NCBI GenBank assembly: GCA_029706075.1
Contig: JAINUG010000085.1
Coordinates: 3,785,892-3,849,891 of the forward strand
DNA: 64,000 nt
Source: Aldrovandia affinis
Taxonomy: Eukaryota; Chordata; Actinopteri; Notacanthiformes; Halosauridae
Direction: 5' to 3'
Positions 1 through 14,867 of this stretch are shown here, one piece after another. The translations under genes and the position numbers were made by a program. The notes below the pieces were generated by a model that was not told the DNA's origin, did not search any database, and worked only from the letters and a program-made list of their open reading frames with translations. Every line of letters starts with the position of its first letter. The stretch's first letter is position 1.

Positions 1-2464
1 TCTGTTTTGTTGGCCGCCTGCTGCAACAAGGACGGGCGCGCAAACGATGGAAGCCACTCTGAGGGTGCGAGCCTCAGTCCCGACTGATGTGCGCGTACAG
101 ACGCATAACTTCACTCCAGCGATCCCGCTTTCATCCAAATGCCAACCGGGACAGTCGCGGCAGACGCACGCTATTTTTATCCTAATCATTTTCATACAAT
201 ACGCTTGTCAGATGATCTTTTTGGGCTCAGGTTACGGTCCCGAAATAGCATGAGCCATCAGCATAACTCTGTAACGGCTCTTCTTTATTCCCCCATCTCT
301 GACAGGATTCCATCCGTCTTTTCAGTGAACCCGGGTCAACTGGCACCGCTGCCTGTCTGCACAGCTGACGCCCTGCAGAGGCGGCCCGGGTACGGCGCTA
401 TGTCCAAAGGCACGGGAGCAATGCTCCGCGGAGGGGCTGAACCAGCGCCCCCACGCCCCAAAAGGAATCCAGCGCCCGCACCACAGCTGCTTCCCAACCC
501 CACTGGAGCAAGCGTACTGCTCCCTCCGTGTTCTCTCTGTAAATCATATTTCTTATTCCTTCCTCTTAATTGTCATTATGTTCCCGCACAGGAGGTGATG
601 ACATGTTAACTAACCAGCACTAGGATGTGTAGCCTAGCTGAACAGTTCTGAAAACAGTCAAAGACAAATCTGTCATTCTATCAGCGCACAGGGTGTGGAG
701 CGACCGCCAGTTTTCTCCCACTGTACAATGGGTCACTTCTTTATTTCGAGATTAATTAAGGTGCTGTTGGTTAAGCTGCATTGTCCTTCGCCGCACACCG
801 TAACGTCCGCAGTTCAGAGTTCCCCGTTGCTCACACTGTGAAGGGCGCGCTGTACACCGAGGCGCTATCTCACACTGAACCGCTGACTCTGGACCCATCC
901 GATATTAGATGAAAATTAAACCATGCTAACACTCCCTGATTCAGTGGATAAAAATACATATTCCCCTGAGAGCAGCTGTGTGTCTGTTCCCTGAAGCGAA
1001 CCCCGTGACAGACAGCCCAAGGTGACCACAGGAGAATAGGGCTCATTGTCTCCCGGCTACAACCATAAATATGACGCTTCCTGTTAAAAAACAAACGGCT
1101 CAAACTAAACCTCATTCATAACTGCGACTGGATGAATCATAACTACTACTGTAGACATGAGAGGCCCCTTGTTGTCTTGTGTTTGCAGGGGTTAAGGCCA
1201 GCACTCTCAGTTTTACTACACCAACACTGCCGCTACTGTTCTTCCATTCCGTTGGGTCAACGGTTCACAGTTCTGCCGAGAAGAGTATTATGGGCTGCCT
1301 TGAATCAGAACAATATTTTTCAGTCAAGGATTTAAGCAAGTCCCGGGTCAGCCTTGATGATGAGTTCAAAGAGAGAGGAGGAGAAAGGACAATATAAAGT
1401 ACCCCCCTTCCTCCATGTCTGTAATGGATCCCTGTGGCTACAGGCCATTGACAGACAGGCACGGTGCCCACGGTTAAACACAACCACTGCAGCTCCTCTG
1501 CTGCTGCTCCCTACAGTGGAAGTGAACTTGACTGTTCATTACAGCCTAAGCAAGCTTGACTTCATTCAGCTGTGCCAACAATCGATTGAACAATCGCCAG
1601 CTGGTAATTTCAAGAGCTTTCTCCCCAAAGAAGACCAAGAACGATGAATGCTGGTTTGAAGCTAAAGCAGACAGGCACCAGACTCCATGCACTACAGAAG
1701 GACACTGGTGGAGACGTGCACAAAGAGGGCTGAACACAAGGACATGTGATTTTGTTTAGTCGGCTATTCTTGCATGCTTCTCATGTTCTGAAGTCTTTAG
1801 CTAGCTATATCTAGGCTATGTGGCCTGGAATGTACACTTCAATGAGTAGAGTTCAGAGTTCATCACTGGTGAAGCTGTCAGCTAACAAAGCAATTGTTTA
1901 GCAATGCTTAGTTGTGTCACCCTACTAAATGAACTCTATAAATGGTTCCTTGATACAAGAATAACTCAAATTTTGCCAAAGATGTAGGACTTTGTGCGCA
2001 CTTCCACCGTCTGGGTCTTGATTCACTCTTGCCTCTTTAGCGCAACGTAGCAGTGGTGTTTCAGGTATCCAAGGTTGGCTTGAACAACACACCTCTGGTA
2101 AGCAAGGCAACTGTTCGCTTAGTTACAGGGTAGGTGTTCATGAAGGTTTTCCCCTCTTTACTCTGCTTTTCACAAGTATAAGCTTGTCGCGAGAAAAATG
2201 CTAAACGTCCCGTTCACGCAGATACCAGCTGCCTGGTTACAGTGCGGTGAATAGGGGGGACAGATTAATAACACAACAAATTCCTATAAATAAAAAAAAC
2301 ACATCAACAGGCATTCCAAAACAAGTACCTGGAGGTTACAGAAACAGAGGGACCATTAGAATTCCCTGAATATCCTGCTGATTGGCTGGGAGTCAGGTTT
2401 CCTGCTGAGTATGCAGTGGAATGCCAAAGGAATGAGTGACTGGCTGTTCAGAGGCATTGGGAAA

Positions 2465-2498
2465 GGGGGAGGGGGGGTTAGTGGGGCGAGGAGGGGGG
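2465..2498 (+). repeat. G-rich tract with four or more G runs
   Basis: Runs of 5, 7, 4 and 6 G separated by short loops meet the usual G-quadruplex pattern, apart from one slightly longer loop. It lies in cdc42bpb intron 1, on the strand opposite to transcription. Confidence 0.6.
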
Positions 2499-3249
2499 CA
2501 CGGGCAGCGAAACTGAGCTCCACTGATTTGAGTGCTGAAACATGGCTGTAACTTCAGGTGTGCAGACCTTTGCATGACAAATCCCTGCTGATAACATCCT
2601 GAAGATATGCATGTACTATAGGCCTACGTCGTGTACACTGTGCTAACCTGACTTCTAGATCACGAATGACTGAAGATGAAAATGTTCTTTTCATTGTTTC
2701 CTTGGCAATAGGACATTACACAGAATGTGGACCTTTGACAATAGACGTGGATGTATATCCATGTATACTGGGATTTTGTTTCAAATGATTAACTAAAAAC
2801 AGATCTCCCTGGTAAGCTAGATAAGCTTGATAAGCTATCTAGCTGAAATTGCGATCTGTAATACAAATTCTGGCTAGCTATCATGGGCAATGAACAACCG
2901 CACAGATGTTTGGAAAATATTTGCACCCGCACAGAGGTAAGGACACTCAAAGAGTTAGGGTATCGGGAACACAAATAATTCAAAAAATCTTAATAATGTT
3001 ATCTTATTTTCATCGCATGGAATTAAAAAATATATATTGGTACAGTATTGAAATCACCTTTGGCTTTTGGCTAGACCGTTTAATCCATTTACTACACAGT
3101 ATATCTGCAGAGTTACACTTGCAGTATGATACAGAGAGATCTACAGCATGTTACGGTGACATTAATAAGGGACACTGGGCAGGTTTTTTGTAAAGCTGGA
3201 CTTTAAATCCAGTAAGCAGAGCGAATAGTGTCCATACGCATGCATGTAT

Positions 3250-3395
3250 GTGTCTTGTGGTTAAAAATCTGTGTATGTAACCCGAATGTTTGATTTCCAG
3301 GTGGGGCACTGCCATAGTATCGTTGAGGTTGATGCTTAACCTGAATTGCTTCAGTAAACTGGTTATCCAGGTGCTATAGATTGTAATATGTAAAC
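3250..3395 (+). mobile_element. tRNA-derived SINE fragment (V-SINE-like), plus orientation
   Basis: It contains a degenerate B-box region (TTTGATTTCCAGGTGGGGCA), then a stretch like CATTGCTTCAGTAAA with an upstream CTTAACCTGAATT. This matches the reverse complement of the element at 5170-5355 and the plus copy at 55778-56005. The 3' tail with the GTCGCTCTGGATAAGAG motif is missing. The family name is tentative. Confidence 0.65.
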
Positions 3396-3722
3396 CATGT
3401 CCATTTATCACCCTTCTGTCAATATTGACGATGAATAAGTGGTTTGATTATATCCACGACTCAGACTTTAAACTGCAACCTATCAAGATTACTGCACAAT
3501 GACTGAGTGTAAATGTTTTGTAAGGTGAACTGAATAGATTTTTGAATATATCGTGGTGGTAAGGGGGTCTGCTGTAATACAATTGAACTCGATGAGACAT
3601 CTTCTGGCTTTGTACACTAAAAATGAATAAATCATAGAGGATACATAGCAACAGCATCCCATGTCAAAAAGGACGTCACATGAAGCATCAACCACAATTT
3701 GTAGTAATAGGCATCTCTGTGA

Positions 3723-3745
3723 GTGTGTGTGTGTGTGTGTGTGTG
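3723..3745. repeat. TG microsatellite
   Basis: About 11 uninterrupted GT units in cdc42bpb intron 1. Confidence 0.95.
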
Positions 3746-4577
3746 GCCACGTTGACGGCTGAATTCAATTCCTCAGTAACTAGAGCAGACGGAGGTGGCA
3801 GCAGCTGCTGCTGGCTGGAGTCTTCCCTGGGTTGAGGCTCTGCATGGTCCTAGTGTCTGCCCCTGTTCTGTTGACAAATCGCTTGTGAAAATGTCCATGA
3901 AAATGGTAAGACGGAAAATGGCCCAACAAAGTTCAACAGCCTAATCACAGCGGTTTGTCTTTCAGAAAGCCAGGAGCCCACAGTCCCAGAAGCATTTGCT
4001 AGCCTGGCACCCCACCAGGGTTGGAGAACAGAAGAGGAAATTCTTCAAGGGCCTGCACACGAAGTGCAGAGGAGGGGACGCAAACCTGAGGAATCTCAGA
4101 GCCACAGCTTGCGGGGGTGAATCTGTACATGTTGGCAGTGGCCATATTTATGCAGGTCACTGGAGTCCAGAGTTGTACCAGAGCACTTTAAAACAACTCC
4201 CATGCTTACAAGTTTTAATCCATTGACAATCCCCGGAAGATATTAACTATAATCGCCTGGCTAGTTTATCAAGGACAGCGCTAAAATTCAAAACATCCCC
4301 TTGTCGTGTGTGTTTTGGCTATAGTTGAGATAAACCCTGTCGATACAGCAATATTATCTTCTAAGCCAGTGTTGAGTGTTACACTGTCTCTCTTTAGAGG
4401 AGTTTTTTGGGGTTTTTCCCCAACCCTAAAATGCCATCAGTACTAGTGGGACTTGAGATTTTTTTAGTTGACCAGATTTGGATTCTTTGATACACTTTTA
4501 TTCTATTCCGTATTCTTTTCTGAACAGGATACCTTGACTTTTGGAGGAGATATGACCCCTTTGATTGGACACTCATT

Positions 4578-4608
4578 GGGGGGGGACGAGGGCAGGAGGG
4601 GGGGGGGG
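4578..4608 (+). repeat. G-rich tract (8-G and 11-G runs)
   Basis: Two long G runs flank GAGGGCAGG, which can supply four G triplets with short loops. It also lies in cdc42bpb intron 1. Confidence 0.6.
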
Positions 4609-5169
4609 TCAACACATTTACTGAATGGAAATGGTCAAACATGCAGTGGATCCAATACAAATATGAGAACTGCGCTCCCGCCTAGTCTCTCTCACAGCGT
4701 GGCAGGGATGAGGGACAGTGCTGGTCTTGGCCCTGCTTGCTCAAACTCAAGCATGGTCATCTCTGCTGGCCGTGCTGCTCCCCAGGAGGGAAAACAAGGT
4801 CGATGTGTATCCGAATTCTCTGCCTGAGCGAAACCCTCTTTAAGAGGATAAAGCACTCGGCATGCTGCGCTCAGCCCGCTTCATGCATTCAGGTTTTTTG
4901 TTTCGTTTCGCTTTTAGTATTGATTTACGCCGGTTTACTCATTACTGGTGAATCACTCCTCAGTTCCTCCCTTTCAGGAGCATAGGTCCAGTTCACACAT
5001 CAGCTACAGGGGCAGGAAGGATACCAAAGGCAAGCCTAAAAGGACACGTCCCTGTCCCAGATGATATTTTCTCCTGAGCATGTGGCATGTAGTTGTCGTC
5101 ATTTTCAGGGCAACGCTCCTGAGAGATGTCGCATTCTTATTATTTCTAGTGGGTGCAACAGTCATCGTT

Positions 5170-5355
5170 TTACATTACATTTACATTTTTAGGCATTTAG
5201 CGGACGCTCTTATCCAGAGCGACTTACACAGTTTACATTTTTCTTTACATACAATCCATTTATACAGCTGGATATTTTACTGAAGTAATTCAGGTTAAGT
5301 ACCTTACTCAAGGGTACAATGTCCAGTTCCCTAACCATTACACTACACTACATCA
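5170..5355 (-). mobile_element. tRNA-derived SINE (V-SINE-like), minus orientation
   Basis: On the plus strand it reads TTACATTTACATTT, GGCATTTAGCGGACGCTCTT, ATCCAGAGCGACTTACA, then AGGTTAAGTACCTTACTCAAG and CCCTAACCATTACACTACAC. The reverse complement is a tRNA-like head (GTGTAGTGTAATGGTTAGGG), a body and the common fish tail GTCGCTCTGGATAAGAGCG with an ATGTAA repeat end. It lies in cdc42bpb intron 1 in the sense orientation of that gene. The B-box part is deleted. Confidence 0.8.
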
Positions 5356-8300
5356 ACATAAAAGCAATCCCAGTCCCCATAACGTGAATTTGTTTGTATT
5401 TTGAGATAATTACAATAACCCACAGGACACAGAGCCACACTCTTCATATCATTAATTGTACTTTAATTAATGCGCTGATTTTTTTAAGGTGTACTACTCA
5501 TGCAGTCATTTTTGAGGGGAACATGATCTACCCTCATTTAAAAGACACAGTGCCCTCCACAAATTTAGCAAAATCCCGAAAGAGAAAGGGCACTCCCTGC
5601 CTCCACACGCAAGGCATGCCAAACGCGATAGCCAACGTCTTTGATCTCAGCCCGGCTTAAGTTACTGTGCAATCTCCATCTGACCGCAGGCCCATTCGAT
5701 GCTCGTCCTATCCAGTGAAGAACAGCCCTGTGGTGACCGAGAGCAAGTGCACCTTACAGGGACCCCGCCCTGCCGCAGCGCAGTGGCCCGGATGCTCGCC
5801 GGCACATGGCCGAAACGCCCACCGCCACGGCTTTCAACTGTAAAGCATGGCAGACCCACGCCGACTGCGGCACTCGGTAAGCCGGAAGAGGGATGACATG
5901 AGCAAGGACGAGTGCTTATCTTCCGCTACCCCTCCAGCCAATGACACGGGTTGTCTAAATTTGGAGTGGTGTTCATTACAGTCGAGGCCCTAATGGAACC
6001 GGCGAATTATTAGAGTGATGGGTAAAGCACACTTCCTATCGTTGACCTCTACATCCAGCAGAGAGGGGGGGAAAAAAATTGAGGCGAAACAGGAACCCTT
6101 TTGTTTTTACCCCCGTCACGACCGACTGCTCTTTTAAAGCACTTTGAACTCATCAATACGTGAACCCTGACCCCCATGGCTCAACAGTGCCCGTCATTGA
6201 CAGAGGCCCGGGTTCATGTCTGCACTGTCAATGATGTGCAGCTGCAATTAACCAGCTCCTTTCCCCAGTCAATGAGGTCTGCATGACACAAATGGGTTAT
6301 TAAACATTGATGGAGAGGGGGTTGATTCGTGTCGAGGGTACCGGGAGCAGGGCTCCGTGCGCACTTAAGCAGAGGGGATGGCTGGTGGCTGGAGTTAAAA
6401 GCGGTAGGGCCCAATCCTCTCGCCCAGGGTTAATCTATTATCTCGCACCAGCTGCCATATGCATCCCCAGCCCCCACCGAGCCAGCCATTTAGCGGCCTC
6501 CTGCTGGGCGCGCAGCGCGCCTGCAGCTTTCCCTCAGGCGCTGGGCTCCATTTGTGCCTCCCTTGGTCCTTCAGGCCTGGGCGCCTCACGCTGATCTCCA
6601 CAGCGTGCTTTACTACAGCCTGCCCAGAGCCCAGGCTTAGGACACAGGTAAGAGTGTCAGGTGGGGTAAAGCAGGGTCCTGATTGGACGGGGCATTCAGC
6701 TCCAGAGGAGCGGCTGGCTGGCGGCGGGGTCCCCCGCAAGCAGACGGGTGCTTTCACATCTCCGCCATCTGAAGAGGCAGAGAGGCTGCTGAACCTCACA
6801 AGGGAGCAGATTCGCAGGAAACGGCACCAAAACAAGGGCAATTCTGAACAATTCTCAGGAGAGAGCCGTCTCAAGAGTCAACTTTATGTTACGAACGCTG
6901 CAGAAAAAGAAAACACAAAACCAAAAAATCTAATTTGAAGAAAAACAGAAGGATTAAATCAGTTTTTTCCCCCTGCCAACTCACTCACAGTGTTCGGATC
7001 ACTAGACCTCTGAGCTGAACTGGTAGATAGTAGTGCTCCTGAGACACCAGGTCTGGGAAGAGTGCTGATGAAGACAATGTGAACCAGGTGTCCACCTGAT
7101 CCCCCTTGAAGCTCTGGCACGGAGTGACACCTGGGCATGGGCGCTGTGGGTGTCTTACCCGGCCTTTAAACCTCGATTAACCCACTTCCTCCTGGCCTCC
7201 AGAGCCACAGGACCCAGACGGCCAGGTTGATGGGAGGGGACGCCGTGCCCAGTGACTAGGTGCCCGGCGGCAGGCGCGAGGGGACGCCAGTGTGCCCGTT
7301 TCCACCGGAGCCCAGCTGAGCGCAGCGGGAGTCGCAGCCAGCCCGGGTTTAAAAGGTCACCGCGGCGCCTTCTGCGGTTTCACTTGCCCAGCATTTTACA
7401 AACAGCGCCATGGCAACAGCATTACACCGTTACCATTACACACGTCCTGCTGCGCAGGAGTACGCCGTTAGCTCGGCCGAATTATCCTGGAAACTGAATG
7501 AAACCCCGTTAATGTCTGTAGATGGCTTTAGCAAATGGGGGCCTTCCTTTTGTCTCCCACGTGCACGAGCTGCAGCGTTCACAGGGGACGCCCTCCACTT
7601 CAGCACTTCCCCTCCTGCGGTCTGCCTCGCCACACAAAGCCAGAAGTGAGAGTTCACAATCAAAGCGCTGAGGAAACCTATACGGCTACAGTGCTTCCGA
7701 ACCCCGGTCACATCACTCAATCAACTGCTACGGAGAGACAGTTAACGAAGAAACGACGCCCCCGCTGTCTATCACTGTCACAGGTCTCTATCTCACATGG
7801 GGGCGGCGCGTTTGAGGATGACTCATTTACTTTAGCAATATATGCAGGCTACATTCCCCCGTTCTGAAACAACAGGTTGAGGGTGTGGTGTCAGCGCACT
7901 TAAACATGCTATAGGGTACACCAGTGCTGATAACAGAGATTCCTCTGGCTGGTAAATCTAGTTAAAGCCTCAAAATGGACGCTTCCTTTCTCAACTTTAG
8001 CCGTGGAATTCCGCAATGATTTTAATGTAATAATCTGGAGGAAAGCGCTCTGTAAATATACAATGCGTCCTGTAAACAAGCTATTCCAAACAAGTGCTTT
8101 TCTCAGGGCGTGACAATCAGTGAATCAACAAGGGCGCAATCTCCCCCCTCCATCGCCGTCCAGAGACTGGGAGTCGGACAAGCGTGGAGGGGGTACACCT
8201 AAATTGCGCATGTCATCAAAAACACGATCGCGATGAGTGCCGATTACACCGAGTGCTGTTTACATTACGCCGAGTCAGCAACTTCGAGACCAGTGTGGGA

Positions 8301-11300
8301 GAACAACAACATTAATCAGTCTGGTTTTTTCAAGCCACGCATTATCCTCATACTGGATTATTTACCTGAAACTAGGTTACCTGAAAGCAATACTGAAAAG
8401 TCATGTTCCCCCCTCCCCACTCTGGCCCAGAAAAAGATAGTTCAGGGGTTATAGTGGTCTCTTTAGGTGGAGCATGTATTCTGCCACATTATATGGGATT
8501 CATTATATGTGTATGTATGTCTGTCAGGCATCGCTGTGCCCTGAACAGCTGGAGGGCACTGTGTGGTGACTGGTCCCCTTCCTGAGAGCACGCCTAAAGA
8601 GCAGCTGCCACTTCCTGCCCCCACAGGAACACAGGAAGAGAACCGGTGACCAAGCAAGGAGCAGCAGACGCAACCTGCCGTGAGGGGAGCTTCACAAAAG
8701 GGCTCAAATTTAGCGCAGGGTTTACAGTGAATTTAGCTCAGGCTAGCTTGACCCTATAGGCTAGCTTCTGTGCTAACAAAGTGACGCTGTTTTCAAAGGA
8801 ATTGCTCATCGGCAATAAGTAATAGTAAAACGAGCTCTTTGTGTGATCTGATAGACGTTGGGGTGTGATGGAAATCTGAGTGATGCTGTTTACATTTTTT
8901 CTGCCTTTGCTTGTACTTTAGGCTTCTTCAAGGACTTGATCTGATATCTCCATTACAGTCTTGTGAAACATAGGCTAACAATGATCTACTATAATGTTAG
9001 TTCCCTTCATGTTTGCATTTGAGGAGTGTGCAATTGAAGGACAGGCACTCAAACGATTAAAGGAAGAGGATGAGAATGACAAAGCCTTTCCACGAGTGTG
9101 GCTCAGATATGCGCACGAAAACCAGCCGTGAGCACTGCCAGCAAGCCCACAGACATTCAGCACCAGCTGCTTCCTGAGAGCGTCTGTGCGTCAGGGGAAG
9201 GCTGTGAAATTTCAACAGGGAGTGCCAAAATGCGGCTCGCCATCACGTCGGCCCTCTCCAGTCAAGCACTCTGACAAGCCTGGCAAACAGCTGAGCAAAG
9301 GTTAGGTGGAGCGAGGAGGGGCGAGCGATCCGACACCACGTGGCTGGCGGCGACCTTGAACTAAAGACAAGGCCTCCGCCGGTGCCTGGCAACCACGACA
9401 CAAGCAGAACGAAACAGCCCTGCCCATTCAGGCACGAGGGCTTAATAATACACACGCCACGAAGGAAATGAGACAGGCGTGAGCCATTTTCCACTGAGGA
9501 GACCCGGCGTCCGACAGGAGATTTACAGGAAGTGCTTTGCGATTCAGGCGGCACATTGTGGTGCTAATCTGTGTCATGCCTGTGACCCAGTGCTCAGGCA
9601 ACAAGGAAAGACTGGGGGTGGGGGGCGACACAACATAGGCCTGGTGTTAAGGGAGGAAATTAGCCGGAATGAAAGGAATTCTCTTTGGTCATGCTATCGT
9701 CCGGCGCAGTCAGGTGACTCCTGCTCCCCAAACACAGGAAGTAGCCCTGACTCACAGACTTATCCATTTCAAACTTAGCAACACCCTCCCAAAAAAAAAA
9801 AAAAAAGAGGACAGGGAAAAGAAAGAAAAAAAACATCAGTGCAAAGAAAGTGCCTTTTACACTCCCCTTCTTGTATATGAACAAGGTCCCCCCCCCCCCC
9901 CCACTTAATGGGCATTCCTGACAAGCTCTGTCCTGCTCCTCATCTTTCCTTGCCTATGATGCATTGCCATATTATGAAAATGATTCAGAGGACTGTCAGC
10001 CTTGCCTTGAGCTACAGCAATTCAGGCTGTGTAAGAGAGATGCGACGCCCAAAGAAAACACTGTATTTTTGTAATTCGAAGCTTCGCGCACAACACGCAC
10101 AGAAAGAGAGGCCATGGCACACATGAGACTTTTTAGGCGATGGGAGCCCGTAACCCCCATTTTGATTTCTACGTTTCCTTTCGCTAGGGCAGGAACACTG
10201 AGAAGGAGTGGCTATCAGCTCGACTGTTGTGAAATCTGAGGAACAAGCAGCGAGGGGGCAGCCAAATCCATTCATTGTTGCTGAATGTTTCGAAGGGAGC
10301 CAAGAGGCGTAATCTTCAGAGCAGAACATATTTTCCCTATCAGCGTTCTGACTTCATAACTTTGTGTTTCCTGGTGTTTTTTGTTGGGTTTTTTGGAAGA
10401 ATTTCAAGCGGGGGGCTGCTTGGATGCATGACAGTTAAAATGAATTTAGCCGTCTAATCCTGTTTACTGGTGAGCGCCTCTGAAGCCAAACAGCACATTT
10501 TTGTTGCGCACGCTGTCTGGTGGAATCTCACTGTGCAGCCCCCCACATTAAGCTCAGCATTTAAGATGAAATGGTGCAGCATTCTCAAAGGTAAGCAGTA
10601 AATGGGTTTACACACTCTACTCCACGCTACTCCTCTGCTCCTGTGTACGTGGTAAACAAGGTCAGCTCATTTCAAACCCCTTCCAAAGGTCCCGCAACAG
10701 TACAAATATAATCTGTATATATACAAAAAAAACATATTGATCTGATTATAAAAACCCATCAGAACCAGGCTCCCAAAACAATTCTGAGAGTTGTTGTTAT
10801 TATAAAGGCAAGTTCTGGCATCACAAATACTATTCATTATGTAATAACATAGGTCTACATTTTTAGCTTTGGAAAGAACTTAAAATAGACAAATAAAAAA
10901 TGACAAATATTTAGAGGCACTGGGGGAAGAGTAGTGGTATTCCCCTGGCTGTCCTGCCTCAGGGAACGGGAAGTGAGCAGAGAGCAGCTGCCTGATAGAC
11001 AGAGGAACTGGGGAGGAGGATGCGAACCCTGACACTATGTGACATGGCTCATAATTGAATTGCCTTTTGAGGAATTCAAAAAATAATTCGCTAAAAGCCC
11101 CACTATATGGTAACACTGCATACATTAAAGTAGGAATATATACAACGCCGAGATGTCATTTCAGCTGCCTTGTCATGCAAAACCTAATCTTTATTCCTGG
11201 GGCAAGTCCAAGAGAGGGGCTCTGCCCGTACTGCGATTTCCTCATCAGCTGAGCTGGTAGATCAACCATTTTCTTGGCTGTGTCGAGATAACAAGGAGCA

Positions 11301-14300
11301 TTCCTAAGTGCACATGCAGTGGGGGTGGGGGGGGCTCCTTCTGTTCCATTCGCTGTGATCCCGGTCTGAATTTATCTCGCTCTACAACAGACTCACTGGC
11401 AAAGAACTGGCACAGTCCAGCCTGCGTTGCCTGACACTCACCCAGCCAGTATTCCCTTATTACAGCACCGTTTTATATATGTAAACACTGGTACAGCAAC
11501 ACTCCCTCCATAAACATGGAAATACTTTTCTGCTTATTTCTTAGCTTTCGCAGCATGTCAAGTTCATAGGTGGTCCTGATAGGACTACGGGGGGGGGACT
11601 AGCAGGCCCTATATGGGCAGGCATCGGTGGGATGTTGATGTCCTTTTAACGCATAAAAACGTGGCATCAGCGCACATCCACTGTGACAGAACAACGCCGT
11701 TTATAGAGCAGACCAGGAAACCTCCTAGGGGGGAGGGATCTAACCGCCTCAGTACTGTAAAACAAGAAATGCTGGCCGCAACAATTTTGCTAATTAGCCT
11801 AAAGACAAATTTGTTGGGCAACAAAAGTTTGCTGCTTTGGCCTGTTTGAGTACGCTGTAAAATGTTTCCTTGCAACACAAAACTTTTCCTCGCGAGCAGC
11901 ATTTTACAACAAATTCGAAAAGACGTACACCTGATGCGTTGTATAATTTTGAACGTATGACATTTGAAATACGATGGGGTTTGTAAACAATTTGACTTTG
12001 GTAACGTATAAGTTTTGCTGAGCTTCCCGTGCAGTCGACTAAAGTAGGTTGGGTGGCACATTATACCATCAACAATCAAAGGTTCACTTTAGATTGTTTG
12101 CTCCCTGGTAACTATGTAATCACGGATAGAAGAATATACCCAGCTTGGCAAAACTTCTATTGGCCAAAACGAACAATGGCTAGATCCACATTGAAGGCTA
12201 CCTGCAATTAGAAATGTCTTTCACAAAGTGCCAGGGTAAATAAGGGCCATTGTGAAAACAATATTTTAAAGCATGGCAACATTTGCATTGCAATGTAGTA
12301 TTCCTGGTTTCATAGTACATCGCAAACCACTAACAACGCAATGGGTTTTCACTTCAATATGTGATATGGTGGGGAATTTCTGTTGTTTCACAAGGCAGTA
12401 GTCCTTCTCATTTGCCATGAAGAAAGGCTCATCGTTCTCCAATTAATGGCAGGCTTAAATGGACAGGAAGACGTTCTGATGACATCGCTGCCGGAAACAT
12501 GCGTTCATGACATCACTCCATCTGGGGTACACTGCGTATACTGTGCTCAACAATGGTCCAGTCTTGAAATTAGATGAAGGACCATTCACTACAACTGAAA
12601 ACTGGTGCAGATCTGCCACTGCAACTACGTCTCTCTAATACTAGTGAACTGGAATCTAAAACCAATATCAAAGCTTTGGTTCCAACACTGACTTTATAAC
12701 CTGCTTGCTCCCACACCCAGTGACTTCAGCCAGCTATTCATTGGGCTTGGATTATGACTGACTGTCACCAATACCACAGAACTGTGGAATTAGAAGAAAA
12801 AATTGGGGTGGGTAAAGGATTGTCATGTCACGGTACTAATTGGCTGAGAATATGCATGAGATGCACTTGATAAGTCTGTACTCACACATCCTTTCTCCGA
12901 GAGATTTCAAAAACAACACTCAAACAGGTACAAAGGTTCTCCTCTTCAGTCGTCTACTACAGAATGAGCGTTTGGAGTAAACGGTCATTAATATGCGACA
13001 GCTCTCAATCGACTGAGAATCCTGAGAGAGTCCTAGGCCTATTTCTGGCCCAGTGAGCTAAGTGGCTGAATGAGAGTGAGTGACCCAACACAGCCTAATC
13101 TCTTCCCTAACTTTTCATATGTTCTCATGCTCTACTTCACAGGGGAAATGTGTGGCCACTTTCATCTTCAGCAGGGACATTAAAGAGATTACATCAATCC
13201 GTGGCTTGATTTCTTCTGGGGCCCTTCACCAGAGGTGGAGAGGAAGCAAGAGAGAGTCAGGCTAGAAGCTGCCTCTGAAAAGTGCCCATCCTGCTCACCT
13301 ACCTTCCCTCACCAGAGCCCTACCTGCCCATAAACCTGGGTGTTTCAGCAAGGGGACTGAAACCAGGCACAGAGCAAAACAAACAGATCGGCTCCAGGTT
13401 TTCAACTTATGGCATGACTGGTTCTGTCTCAGTCTCCTTCCAACAGGTATCGGAGCTATGATGAAGTCTCTCAAGAATGGGAAACCCTCCGGCTTTGGAG
13501 ACATGGCAAAGCCAACACAAACATCAAAAGACCAAGTACTGAAGCAGGCACGTCTGCAGGTTTCAACCATGTTCTGGCCTATACCACATGGCACACACGT
13601 CCTCCACACACAGCAGTAACGCTGGACACTCCCCCCCTCTCAAAGCAGAACCAAAGCATCGCACAGCCCTACAAGAATGGGCAGGTCTTGGGAGGACACT
13701 CACTGTGAGCAGATGCGGTTCAATTGTTAACTACCCAGGTTGTAATCTCGTTACTGACGTCAATAAAACACTCCAGGAAGCGAATCCTCTTGTTAATGTG
13801 TAACAGGGGTGCAGAGGCCTGCTCAGACAGGGCCAGACACCCATTCGGGCTAGGGGGGACGGCATAGGGAGAAGGGAGGGTGGGGCTGACAAATGTTGCG
13901 GGCAACACCATACAAGTGTCAACTGCAAAACATGGCAAAAGCATTCAAAAGCCTACACTGAAAAATAGCATAAAAAAGGTCACTGAAGTCCCAAAGGCTA
14001 AAATACTATACTGGCTTTCAAGGGCTACCACCACTTCCATCCATCTTGATTTGACCCAAAAGATGTAAACCTAAGAATCTAGGACCACCTCAACAACACA
14101 TTTTTTCTCTCACCAATCTTTACACACTGTGCAACTGTCCATCTACCCACCTCAAACTATTCTATTCTTGAGTGAGTGAGTAAAATGAGCAATTGGTATG
14201 GCCAACATGATCCCCAGAGGTAAGCACGGCTTGTAACCGGAACCCCAAGTTTCATAACGCTTTGAACAGTGTGTACTAACATCACTTCATTGTGCTAACA

Positions 14301-14867
14301 ATGCACATGCAGAGCACACTGTGAGAAGGTGGACAGGGTGTGCCTCACTTGACATCACTGAAGAGAACATGTTTCTCAGAATATGAATTGAATATGCAAG
14401 TTGCGGTTAAGAATGTTTGTTGAAACTCCCATGGTGGACAGCCTGGGTGGACAGGCCAGAATCTGACCTCCCATGCCAAGGCATTTGCAGCACCACTAAA
14501 GACATCCAGTTGGGAAAACAAAAACATTGTTATAGCTAGATAAGGGCTTGGCACACCACGGATATGATAAACATTACCACTTGTATTTATCATAGTTTAC
14601 TATAACGCAACATACATGTATGTTAGTTACAAATCCAATCACAGACATTTGCTTGGGCATTTTCGCACTTAAGGGAATGTTAACCTAGATGTCGTCGTCA
14701 GCTCGCTTGCTATATATTTTACAACGATAGTAGCTAAAGTGTATGATTATTTTGCCTGGCTCCTCGCAAATGTACAGCTGAATCAGCGAGCTCGTGTGAA
14801 TACAAGCGACAAGCTGGCCCTAGCCATGACATGATCTGACAACGTCGATGGGCGGAAGAAACTATGT

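Noticed and set aside
139..609. 156-codon open frame at the left edge
   Set aside because: The proline-rich low-complexity translation has no homologue I recognise, and it lies inside the inferred cdc42bpb intron.
6395..6938. Two long open frames overlapping on opposite strands (159 codons each)
   Set aside because: They lie in a GC-rich intronic stretch where stop codons are rarer. The translations show no domain, and both strands being open suggests composition rather than coding.
11609..12079. 156-codon minus-strand open frame in cdc42bpb intron 1
   Set aside because: It was considered as a kinase exon, but the translation has none of the MRCK kinase motifs and no flanking splice sites in a suitable phase.
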